From contig CAZWYL010000002.1 of the NCBI GenBank assembly GCA_964638225.1, forward strand, positions 1-64,000: DNA of 64,000 bases, given 5' to 3'. The notes below the pieces were generated by a model. It saw only the letters and a program-made list of their open reading frames with translations, searched no databases and was not told the DNA's origin. The DNA comes from WJKK01 sp964638225 (GTDB taxonomy: Bacteria > Patescibacteriota > WWE3 > UBA101185 > UBA10185). Position numbers and translations under genes: made by a program. Below, in pieces: positions 8,087 to 15,635 of the stretch (position 1 is its first letter; the number at the start of each line of letters is the position of its first letter).

Positions 8087-9448
8087 ATGAAAGTCAGGGA
8101 GCTCATTTGGGGCTGTATACGAACGACACTCCTTTTGATGGTGGTGTTCACGTTATTTCTACCACCGTTTCTCGCTTGGGGTGCAGTCGCGGCCCTCCAT
8201 CAGGTTAGATCTGAGGTGGAACCTGCGATTTGGGACACAGGCTTGACTCTATCAGGCCTATTTGTTCCAACTCTAAAGTATGGCGGGTCCCCCGGCTCTC
8301 CGCCGACAGGACGTCTGCCGGAAGGATTCGAAGGATCCTTCACTGCAGATATAACTGAAGAAGCACGGGAGAGAGCCTGGGGACTTCTACCCGCAAAGGT
8401 TGCCCGATGGAGACCACAAATATCACGGGGGGCGGCGAGAAATGGCCTAGATGAGCTTATGCTGGCTACCATCGTGACGATGGAGTCTCTAGGAAACCCA
8501 AATGCAGTGTCGTCAGCCGGAGCACTCGGGCTGGCACAGGTCATGCCTTTTCACTTCGATCCAAGTCAAGACCCATTCGATACACAAACAAACTTGGATG
8601 TGGGAGGCAGGGTCCTAAAAAACTGCATGGTTGTTGCGGGAGGAAGATTCCGTTACGCCGCTGCCTGCTATAACGGGGGACCGGGGGCTCTTACAAATCC
8701 ATCTCGTTACTGGGTTGCCGAGGTTGCAAAGTACTTTCAACGTTCAAAAATCTATCAGGAAATCCTTGTGGGAGATACAACCACCCTGGATAACTGGTTA
8801 GGCAACTATCAACGTGCAGATGGAAATGTTCCCGATCCCGGAGAACCTGCAGATCCGGATGATCCGGATTCCGGAAGTAGATATGGACTTCGGGTCTGCT
8901 TGGAACCGGCCAAAAAAGGCTGGAAAAAATGGGTCGCAAATTTGATGGATCTTCTTGGTCTAGGACCTTACCATCGTTGTAAAGTTCCTTCAGATCAAAA
9001 TCCGGATTCAAATGAAGATGGCGATGAAGACATCATAGATCCGGGAAATGCTGATCTAGGTCAACGAGCGGTAGCTTGGGCCAAAAAGCAGCTGGGGAAA
9101 AGGTATGAATGGGCAGCAACGGGACCTTCAAGTTTCGATTGCTCGGGATTGACGAGCTCTGCTTGGAAATCTGTAGGGGTGAATATCGGCAGAACCTGTT
9201 ACTCTCAATACTTGTCTGGAAGAGTAATAGGGGCTAGCGAACGTCCTCAAGCAGGTGACGTGGTGATTTTTGAAACATCTACAAAAAAAGTAGATCACTG
9301 CGGCATGATGACCGGGCAAGGAAAAGAATTCATAGAGGCTACAGCGCTTACTAACTCAGTTAGAATCAGTTCGCTAACACCAGGTGAGACTGGTTACCGT
9401 AGCGATCTGGCCTTCCGCGTTAAGGCAATAGTAGCCTTCGATAAGTAA
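8087..9448 (+). CDS. Bifunctional cell-wall hydrolase: lytic transglycosylase (SLT) plus NlpC/P60
   Basis: 453 residues. An N-terminal membrane anchor (about 12-37) is followed by an SLT-type domain with the catalytic Glu in TMESLGNPNA (about residue 131) and the companion motif SSAGALGLAQVMP. After an acidic Pro/Asp-rich linker comes a C-terminal NlpC/P60 peptidase with the nucleophile in SSFDCSGLT (about residue 351) and the His in KVDHCG (about 403). It would cut both glycan and peptide of peptidoglycan. The same pairing occurs in VirB1/CwlT-type enzymes of Gram-positive conjugation systems, supporting the T4SS reading. GGGGGAGG precedes the ATG. Confidence 0.9.
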   Translation: MKVRELIWGCIRTTLLLMVVFTLFLPPFLAWGAVAALHQVRSEVEPAIWDTGLTLSGLFVPTLKYGGSPGSPPTGRLPEGFEGSFTADITEEARERAWGLLPAKVARWRPQISRGAARNGLDELMLATIVTMESLGNPNAVSSAGALGLAQVMPFHFDPSQDPFDTQTNLDVGGRVLKNCMVVAGGRFRYAAACYNGGPGALTNPSRYWVAEVAKYFQRSKIYQEILVGDTTTLDNWLGNYQRADGNVPDPGEPADPDDPDSGSRYGLRVCLEPAKKGWKKWVANLMDLLGLGPYHRCKVPSDQNPDSNEDGDEDIIDPGNADLGQRAVAWAKKQLGKRYEWAATGPSSFDCSGLTSSAWKSVGVNIGRTCYSQYLSGRVIGASERPQAGDVVIFETSTKKVDHCGMMTGQGKEFIEATALTNSVRISSLTPGETGYRSDLAFRVKAIVAFDK

Positions 9449-9462
9449 AAGGAAGAGATCAA

Positions 9463-10743
9463 ATGAATAAAAATGAGGAGACTGCAAACAGCGACAAGGG
9501 CAGGTTCATAAAGAACAATCGAGAGGGTCTAGGAAAAAGCTTCGGAACGCTCTTAGCCTTGGTTATTGGACTATTGATCGTCGGTTGCTTAACGGCATCA
9601 ATAGTCGGCATGAAGACCTTCAAAGACTTGGTGGAGGGCGTACAAACAAAAGAGGAGCAGGTGCAGCCAGAAGAACAGATATCCAGGACTGCTCACGAGT
9701 TTCAGGTCCCAGTACAACTGGGAGTATATACTGAAACAGAGAATGAAAAGGTGAGACCTTACTGGATCCCGGACAAAAGAACTCAAGTGTCCTGGGTAGA
9801 TCCAATGCAGCTCCTTGCCTTTGTTCCTATTTCGGAAACGGTCGACCAACTGCAGAAGATAGGTACCTTACCTCCAAATACCTGGTGTAATACATTAGGA
9901 GAGCAGGAGGGGGGCCTTCTACCTGTAGAGATCGAGCTGGTGGTACCGCAGGCCGTCGTAACGCTGGATGAAGAAAAATACGAGGTACGGTATCAAGAGG
10001 CAATCGATCGACCCGCTGAGTTAAGAATTCAAGCTTTCCAGGAGTGGCTAAGAAATGGTCTGGTCCATTTCGAACGCCGGGAAGTGTTGAAAGACCCAGG
10101 CTATAGCTGGTTCAAGGTAGGCCAGATCAAGAACGACGCCAGCTGGGATGAAGGTCCTCTATGGGAACGTGTCGTGGTTATGGCTTGGGTAAATGTCGGG
10201 ATCTCCGAGAGCCCTGAAACCATAAACAGGGCACCTGAATTCCTTAGAGCAGAATATAGAAAGGAGGTGCGTCCGGGCGAGAGTATAAATGTTACTGCGG
10301 TCTTCGTAGACAATGAAGGCCATGACATGACTTTAAACTGGAAAGGATGTGAGCCCAGGGGCAAATTCGAATGTAGATTCAACAGTCCTGTCACTACTAC
10401 CAGAACAGTAGTAGAAGTTACTGTAAGAGCTCAGGACGAGTTGGGAGCTCTAAGCAAAGAATTAACACTTCCGATCCTAGTCGAAGAAAAATCACCTGAC
10501 AAACCTGCCCCAACGCCAGCTCCAGTACCACAACCAACAGCCCGGCCTTGTGCGGGCGGCGTGTACGTCGTGAGGTACGGCGAGTGGCTGACAAAAATAG
10601 CAAGACGGTTTTCAGGTGTAGAGACGGCGGACATAGTTCGAGAAACCAATAAACGCGCGGGCAGCAATGGGATTGTTAGAATAAACAACCCCAATATGGT
10701 CTATGCTGGCCAGCGAATTTGGATCCCGGGACTCTGTCCATAG
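9463..10743 (+). CDS. Membrane-anchored LysM protein of the T4SS-like operon
   Basis: 426 residues. Cytoplasmic basic N-terminus, one transmembrane helix (about 27-50), a large extracytoplasmic region with an Ig-like or cadherin-like beta stretch (about 255-345, INVTAVFVDNEGHDMTLNW), a Pro-rich linker, and a C-terminal LysM module (VYVVRYGEWLTKIARRFSG ... VYAGQRIWIPG, about 365-424) that should bind peptidoglycan. Topology resembles VirB8-type scaffold proteins with an added wall anchor. It is the last gene of the operon, 14 bases after the hydrolase, and is followed by two hairpins. Confidence 0.8.
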   Translation: MNKNEETANSDKGRFIKNNREGLGKSFGTLLALVIGLLIVGCLTASIVGMKTFKDLVEGVQTKEEQVQPEEQISRTAHEFQVPVQLGVYTETENEKVRPYWIPDKRTQVSWVDPMQLLAFVPISETVDQLQKIGTLPPNTWCNTLGEQEGGLLPVEIELVVPQAVVTLDEEKYEVRYQEAIDRPAELRIQAFQEWLRNGLVHFERREVLKDPGYSWFKVGQIKNDASWDEGPLWERVVVMAWVNVGISESPETINRAPEFLRAEYRKEVRPGESINVTAVFVDNEGHDMTLNWKGCEPRGKFECRFNSPVTTTRTVVEVTVRAQDELGALSKELTLPILVEEKSPDKPAPTPAPVPQPTARPCAGGVYVVRYGEWLTKIARRFSGVETADIVRETNKRAGSNGIVRINNPNMVYAGQRIWIPGLCP

Positions 10744-10749
10744 AAAAAC

Positions 10750-10770
10750 CCCACATGTCTTACATGTGGG
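10750..10770 (+). terminator. Perfect 9-bp hairpin after the LysM gene
   Basis: CCCACATGT 10750-10758, loop CTT, ACATGTGGG 10762-10770, starting seven bases after the stop codon. No T tract follows; it stands directly before the larger terminator hairpin and may protect the mRNA end. Confidence 0.7.
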
Positions 10771-10781
10771 ATAAGGTTGAA

Positions 10782-10873
10782 AAAAGCCGGTGAATCCGTA
10801 TAGGTGTTAAACAAGGTAGGACGTTCTACCATGTTTGATGTACACCTAGCGGGTTCCCGGCTTTTCTTTTTTT
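10782..10873 (+). terminator. Large composite terminator hairpin
   Basis: Five consecutive helices on one axis: AAAAGCCGG 10782-10790 / CCGGCTTTT 10857-10865; GAATCCG 10792-10798 / CGGGTTC 10850-10856; TAGGTGT 10801-10807 / ACACCTA 10842-10848; AAACA 10809-10813 / TGTTT 10832-10836; GGTAG 10815-10819 / CTACC 10826-10830. The apical loop is six bases. A T-rich tract (CTTTTTTT) follows the base. This is far larger than a normal intrinsic terminator. Confidence 0.9.
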
Positions 10874-11087
10874 AAGCAGTGAATATAATTACTAAAAAAT
10901 TAGATAAAAAACCAGGTAGGCTTGTGGAGGAAGAAACCTGCGGCTACAATGAATTTATAAAATAAAATTAGCTACCAGACACTGTATTAAGTAAATTATT
11001 ATTTTGTATTTCCAATTATTGCATTAACTCTTGGCGGAGTGCTATGATTGATCCAGTTAATATTGAATAAATAGTAATCAAATAAAT

Positions 11088-12332
11088 ATGCATAGACCCA
11101 TTGCCCCAGACGAGCCTATAAAAACAATTAGCAACTCTAACTTAGAGAAACTTTTTTCACAAGAAGAAACGGACTCCGTAAATTTTTTAAATCAATTAAT
11201 TATAGAAGCGTTAAATCTGAATGCTTCAGATATATTACTGGAACCTAGAGAATACTTCACGTTGGTGAGAATCAGAACGGATGGAGTTCTATATCAATTG
11301 GGAAAAATAAATTATGAAATGACAGCTCAAATAGCTTCTCGAATTAAAGTCCTTTGTGATCTTGATATCACTAAGAATAAAAAGGTTCAAGAAGGACGCT
11401 TTAACATAGAAACAGATGATGGGGAGGCCGGCCTAAGAGTAGAGGTTGTGCAAACAGTCCGCGGAGAGCTAATTGTGTGCAGAATCCACGAGAAGAAAAC
11501 TATCGTCATGGATCTTTCGGAACTCGGATTCAGTGAAGAATCGTACAAAAAGTATCACAATATGATTTCCCAAAGAAGTGGGCTTATTCTGACCTGTGGG
11601 CCTACAGGATGCGGTAAAACAACTACTCTATATTCAACAATAAACAAAATAAACATTAACAAGAGCTTCAATATTATGACAATAGAGGATCCGGTGGAAT
11701 ATAGGATGGAGGGGCTTAATCAAATGCAAACTCAAAATGAAAAGGGATTCTCCTTTGCAGCAGGACTTAAAACTATCCTAAGATTAAGTCCGGATGTTGT
11801 GTTAGTAGGTGAAATCAGAGATAAAGAAACTGCCGAAATAGCTGTTGAATCGGGACTTACGGGACAACTAGTTCTTTCAACTATACATGCTGAAGATTCC
11901 ATCGGAGGACTTTTTAGATTACTGGATCTACACATTGAACCTTATCTGTTAAATTCGGCTCTTACAGGAATTGTAGCTCAAAGGTTAGTCAGAAAAAACT
12001 GCCCCGCTTGCTTGGAAACTTATGAACCAAATCCTGAAGAAAAAGATCTATTTCAAAGTATTTGTCATTATGTACCGGAGGAACTAACCCGCAGCAAAGG
12101 CTGCCCCGAATGTAAAAACATTGGTTTTAAAGGTAGAATCGGAATCTACGAAGTTCTTAAAGTCACGCCCCGAGTAAGAGATCTAATAAGAAGCAAAGTC
12201 AATGAAACAGAGTTAAGAAACAGACTCATAGAAGAAGGTCTAATTACACTCTTATGTGATGGGTTGGATAAAGCAGCTAAAGGAATCACAACCGTAGATG
12301 AAGTTCTTAGAAACAGTCTTAGGATTGCCTAA
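11088..12332 (+). CDS. PilB/GspE-type secretion ATPase without N-terminal domain
   Basis: 414 residues. P-loop CGPTGCGKTTT (about 168-178), Asp box (MTIEDPVEYR), Walker B VVLVGEIRD (about 236-244), His box (STIHAED), and the two CxxC pairs (CPAC about 305, CPEC about 339) of the zinc-binding C-terminal domain that marks PilB/GspE rather than PilT or VirB11. It starts directly with the N2-type domain and lacks the MshEN/N1 region found in the second copy at 53383. It follows the T4SS-like operon after a terminator, so it may be an independent pilus ATPase or serve that apparatus. Confidence 0.85.
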   Translation: MHRPIAPDEPIKTISNSNLEKLFSQEETDSVNFLNQLIIEALNLNASDILLEPREYFTLVRIRTDGVLYQLGKINYEMTAQIASRIKVLCDLDITKNKKVQEGRFNIETDDGEAGLRVEVVQTVRGELIVCRIHEKKTIVMDLSELGFSEESYKKYHNMISQRSGLILTCGPTGCGKTTTLYSTINKININKSFNIMTIEDPVEYRMEGLNQMQTQNEKGFSFAAGLKTILRLSPDVVLVGEIRDKETAEIAVESGLTGQLVLSTIHAEDSIGGLFRLLDLHIEPYLLNSALTGIVAQRLVRKNCPACLETYEPNPEEKDLFQSICHYVPEELTRSKGCPECKNIGFKGRIGIYEVLKVTPRVRDLIRSKVNETELRNRLIEEGLITLLCDGLDKAAKGITTVDEVLRNSLRIA

Positions 12333-12431
12333 CTATCCTTAAATTGGGAACAATCTACTCCGAATAAGGGTATCAGATTGCTGACAATACTATCTGCAAA
12401 AGACAGAGAAGGAATTTATCTTTCAAGTTTT

Positions 12432-14537
12432 CTAAAACTCAAAAGTATTAACTTCTTCCCAAGAATTTTCATCTAAAACAATAATCTCTTGCTCCCCAAC
12501 AACATACAAATAGTCATCAATATAAACCGCTCGCTTAACACCTATACTGCTAACGGTTCTCTTTAAACTTAGCTCATTATCTCCTGCATAGGAAAATACG
12601 TATCCGCCCTTTCTTCCGGGCAAGAAGAAGATTTCGTGCGCATCATCCAATAGAAATGCATGGTGAGTATTTAAAATATCAGACCAATACTCATCCAATA
12701 GATACTTATCTACTTCTTCTGGATTTTCCGGATCTGAAACATCAAATAAGGAAATCTTAACTTTAGAACCTTCTTTTCCCGTTCCTAAAATAAGATCCTC
12801 ATGTATTGGATGTAAGTAGGAAGAGTATCCGGGAATTTTTAACTCGCCTTTTAAAGCTGGGTTGTTGGCATTTGATAAATCTAAAACATAGAACGGATCT
12901 ACTTCCCTAAATGTAACTACATAACCCTTATCCGCAATAAATCTCACTGAATAAATCTTCTCGTCTTTACCTAAATCTTTAACACTTCCCAACTCCTTAA
13001 GATTTCTACCCAATACATAGACGTCATTTACATCTCCCATTGAACTCCATAAATTTATCCCTCCGGAATTAGTAGCAATCCTAAGATTGCCTTTGTATTC
13101 ATCGAGTGAGAACTGATTCAGTGGATGACCTGGGACTTTTCCCGTAGCCTCAAGTCTTAAGTTCTTGAGACTTACTTTCATTAAACCGGTAGACTGAAAT
13201 TCTCTTATATGTCTCTTCATAAAATCATCCATTGAATTCTCAAGTTCATTTTCAAAACGCATTGCCTCATCCTCAGATAAAGAAGTCGAGTATGACTCAA
13301 TAATTATTCCCATCTCCATCATTTTGGTTTCATTACTAAGCTCATACGATGCCAGCCTTTCTAATTTATCTCTCACTTCTTCATTGAAAAGATTTGACGC
13401 CTCTTCATTAATAAATTTTGAAAATATACCTACATAATCTTCACCATAAGAGTGTGTCACATAGAGATTGTCCTGCGACATGTAAATCAGTGATTCCGAG
13501 CCATTGCCTACAAAAGAAACAGAATCTTTTATTTCTCCCGACTCAGTGTCAATCTTAAACACTGCAAAAGTCGTATCGGTTGGAACCACTTGCTTTGGCC
13601 TATATATATCCGTGCATGAAATACTAAATCCCTCTTGACCAAACAAAATAGGCTCTATTGGACAAGGGTCGGAAAAATTAATTCTTGTGTTTGTTACAAG
13701 ATATATCTCGCCGTTGTAAAGCCTGGCATCTTTATATTGAGTTTTTTCTTCATATGAAATATCCCAAACTTCCTCGGGATCGGTCTTATCTGAGATGTCA
13801 TATCCATAAACGGTATCGGTAGTAAATATAACTAAAGTATCTTTATAAACTAACAGCTTGCCAATCTCCTCAATTCCACCAATATTTTCTAATTCCTCAG
13901 GTGGAAATGCATTTATAATCTTTGTGGTATTAAAATTTTGATTTTGAACTCCGGGAAAACTACTTAAACTATCCATCTCATCCCTTTCTAAAACGGGTTG
14001 TACTCTAGATCTGGAAGTGCTGAAAGAGGTAAATAGGGTTTCTCCGCTTACCTTAACAATATCGGGTTCATCTATTCCAGCAACCTGGACATTTGTTGTA
14101 GAAGTTCTAGAAGGGCCGCCACCAAAACCTTCGAGGCTTTTTCCTGGCGCTGCAACACTGAGATCAACTTCTTCCATAGGTGACACCATACTGGTGTTAA
14201 GCATCCCCATACCGATGGAACCATAACCTTGTCTACCTACCTTTGATAGATAATCTTTAAATTCCTCTTCTGAACTAAATTTGCCTAGCTCAAAATCAGC
14301 TTTGGTTAGATTTTTGAAAGGGTTCGAGGGGAGTTTAGCGCCATCGTCACTTTCACCACAAAAAAATCTAAAGGTAAAAAAAGATGACAAAACTATTAAA
14401 GTCAAAGCAAGAAAAGCAAACAATATTAACTTAGATAGTTTAGGTGCGCCCCCTTGTTCTTGCGGAGGCTTGGAGTTGGAGATATTTTCTTTACTAGTTT
14501 GGTCTTTGGTATTTTGGGGGGTATTTTCCTCTTTCAT
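12432..14537 (-). CDS. Membrane-anchored beta-propeller protein (COG4880-like)
   Basis: 701 residues. Cytoplasmic Pro/Lys/Gln-rich N-terminus, one transmembrane helix (about 32-56), then a long extracytoplasmic region. The segment TTNVQVAGIDEPDIVKVSGETLF is the hallmark opening of secreted proteins with a C-terminal beta-propeller (distant WD40 relatives), and repeated blade-like strands with short D-x-S/D-x turns follow (VYGYDISDK, YVLDLSNANN, SLFDVSDPENP). Such proteins are extracellular and of unknown molecular function. TATAAT at 14544-14549 on this strand is exactly six bases before the ATG, implying a leaderless mRNA. Confidence 0.85.
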   Translation of the reverse strand: MKEENTPQNTKDQTSKENISNSKPPQEQGGAPKLSKLILFAFLALTLIVLSSFFTFRFFCGESDDGAKLPSNPFKNLTKADFELGKFSSEEEFKDYLSKVGRQGYGSIGMGMLNTSMVSPMEEVDLSVAAPGKSLEGFGGGPSRTSTTNVQVAGIDEPDIVKVSGETLFTSFSTSRSRVQPVLERDEMDSLSSFPGVQNQNFNTTKIINAFPPEELENIGGIEEIGKLLVYKDTLVIFTTDTVYGYDISDKTDPEEVWDISYEEKTQYKDARLYNGEIYLVTNTRINFSDPCPIEPILFGQEGFSISCTDIYRPKQVVPTDTTFAVFKIDTESGEIKDSVSFVGNGSESLIYMSQDNLYVTHSYGEDYVGIFSKFINEEASNLFNEEVRDKLERLASYELSNETKMMEMGIIIESYSTSLSEDEAMRFENELENSMDDFMKRHIREFQSTGLMKVSLKNLRLEATGKVPGHPLNQFSLDEYKGNLRIATNSGGINLWSSMGDVNDVYVLGRNLKELGSVKDLGKDEKIYSVRFIADKGYVVTFREVDPFYVLDLSNANNPALKGELKIPGYSSYLHPIHEDLILGTGKEGSKVKISLFDVSDPENPEEVDKYLLDEYWSDILNTHHAFLLDDAHEIFFLPGRKGGYVFSYAGDNELSLKRTVSSIGVKRAVYIDDYLYVVGEQEIIVLDENSWEEVNTFEF

Positions 14538-14705
14538 GGAGGAATTATATTACAATATTCTTTAATAGACAAAGGTCTAATTGAAGAATACTTTTACTAT
14601 GAATATTTTTTAATAAATACTAAATCTTAAATTTAAACGCACCAACAACACAAGCATAATTTTAAGAATTTTAATTATGCTTGCGTGTAAGTATCAACGA
14701 TCTTG

Positions 14706-15122
14706 TTATTTATCCTCTTTCTCTACGTGCTCACCAAGCCCCCTCTTCATACTCTCTATAACCCCCTTTGCGTCCGGTTCAAGCGCTCTTCCGAAAGCAA
14801 GACCCAAAGCTATTGCAAAGGTGAAAGTAAGTGCATTAGATAATGCCGCGACCACATTAGCACCAATTCCTAAAGTATCCAAGATTACAAGAATCAAGAT
14901 TATCTTTGCGGCTGGAGCGAATATTCTCTTGATCATATTCCTAATCGAATCATCTACCTTCCATTTTTTTATCTGTAGAAGATCCAAGCTTTTCATTCCC
15001 AAATTAATCAACCATTTACCAATTAACCATATTAGATAAGCAACTATTAGCTTGGGTACTACCAAAAGGACCTCGGAAAAAAATAACTCAAGAGATCTAA
15101 TCATTGTAGCTATTACATCCAT
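14706..15122 (-). CDS. Membrane protein with MscS-related TM-helix repeat
   Basis: 138 residues with three hydrophobic helices (about 15-40, 68-88 and 95-115), separated by polar stretches, and a charged C-terminus. The motif LVILDTLGIGANVVAAL followed by a Gly/Ala-rich helix (AIALGLAFGRALE) matches the conserved TM-helix repeat family related to small mechanosensitive channels, without the soluble MscS domain. GGGAGGTG lies eight bases before the ATG. A role in osmotic pressure relief is plausible but unproven for such short forms. Confidence 0.75.
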   Translation of the reverse strand: MDVIATMIRSLELFFSEVLLVVPKLIVAYLIWLIGKWLINLGMKSLDLLQIKKWKVDDSIRNMIKRIFAPAAKIILILVILDTLGIGANVVAALSNALTFTFAIALGLAFGRALEPDAKGVIESMKRGLGEHVEKEDK

Positions 15123-15284
15123 TTATTTTTCACCTCCCTTCAGTTTTAAATATACTTACACACTAATTGTAAAGAAAAAAAGTTGAATATGCATTTAAAT
15201 GCAAGTAAGAAATTCGTAAGAAAAAGACCTAAAGGTTAGAATACACTGGGATACAAAATGGTTAAATCTCCCCACTGACCGTGC

Positions 15285-15299
15285 TATAATAGGGAAGTG
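15285..15299 (+). promoter_or_regulatory. Leaderless promoter (TATAAT six bases before GTG)
   Basis: TATAAT 15285-15290, then AGGGAA, then the GTG start at 15297. With a normal -10 to start-site distance transcription would begin at the start codon itself. This is the clearest of many such arrangements in the window. Confidence 0.7.
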
Positions 15300-15635
15300 A
15301 AACCCTCTGCCTATTACGAGATACTTGAAAATTACATTCTTTCAATAGAAAATATCAGCGATAAACAGAAAGATAAGCTCCTAGAAGAGCTTGACGTATT
15401 ATTTCTCGCACAAATAGTTAAATTTCTGGAACTTAATCTTCCTTCCAAATTAATTGAATCTTTATATAAAGATATAGACAGGATAAGCGGGGGCGGAGGG
15501 GCGCCTAATGAATCCCTAGAAAGAATTATCTATAATTATTTTCAAAAAGTCCCAAACCGACGTATTACTTTTCAATATTTTGTAGAACAACAGTCAATAA
15601 AAACTTTAGTGGAGTTACTTAAAAATGGCAAATAA
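15297..15635 (+). CDS. Small soluble protein of unknown function
   Basis: 112 residues from a GTG with a leaderless promoter. Predicted to be mostly helical, with hydrophobic heptad-like spacing at the N-terminus (YYEILENYILSIENI) and a glycine loop in the middle (SGGGGAP). No membrane segment. It overlaps the following gene by 11 bases, so the two are translationally coupled and probably cooperate. No family recognised. Confidence 0.65.
   Translation: MKPSAYYEILENYILSIENISDKQKDKLLEELDVLFLAQIVKFLELNLPSKLIESLYKDIDRISGGGGAPNESLERIIYNYFQKVPNRRITFQYFVEQQSIKTLVELLKNGK

Larger units (their letters stand above)
10744..11087. other. Gene-free stretch after the T4SS-like operon
   Basis: Holds the two hairpins described separately, then AT-rich sequence. 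A small inverted repeat CAGGT/ACCTG at about 10913-10940 surrounds a GGAGGAAG. No protein gene is supported. Confidence 0.5.
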
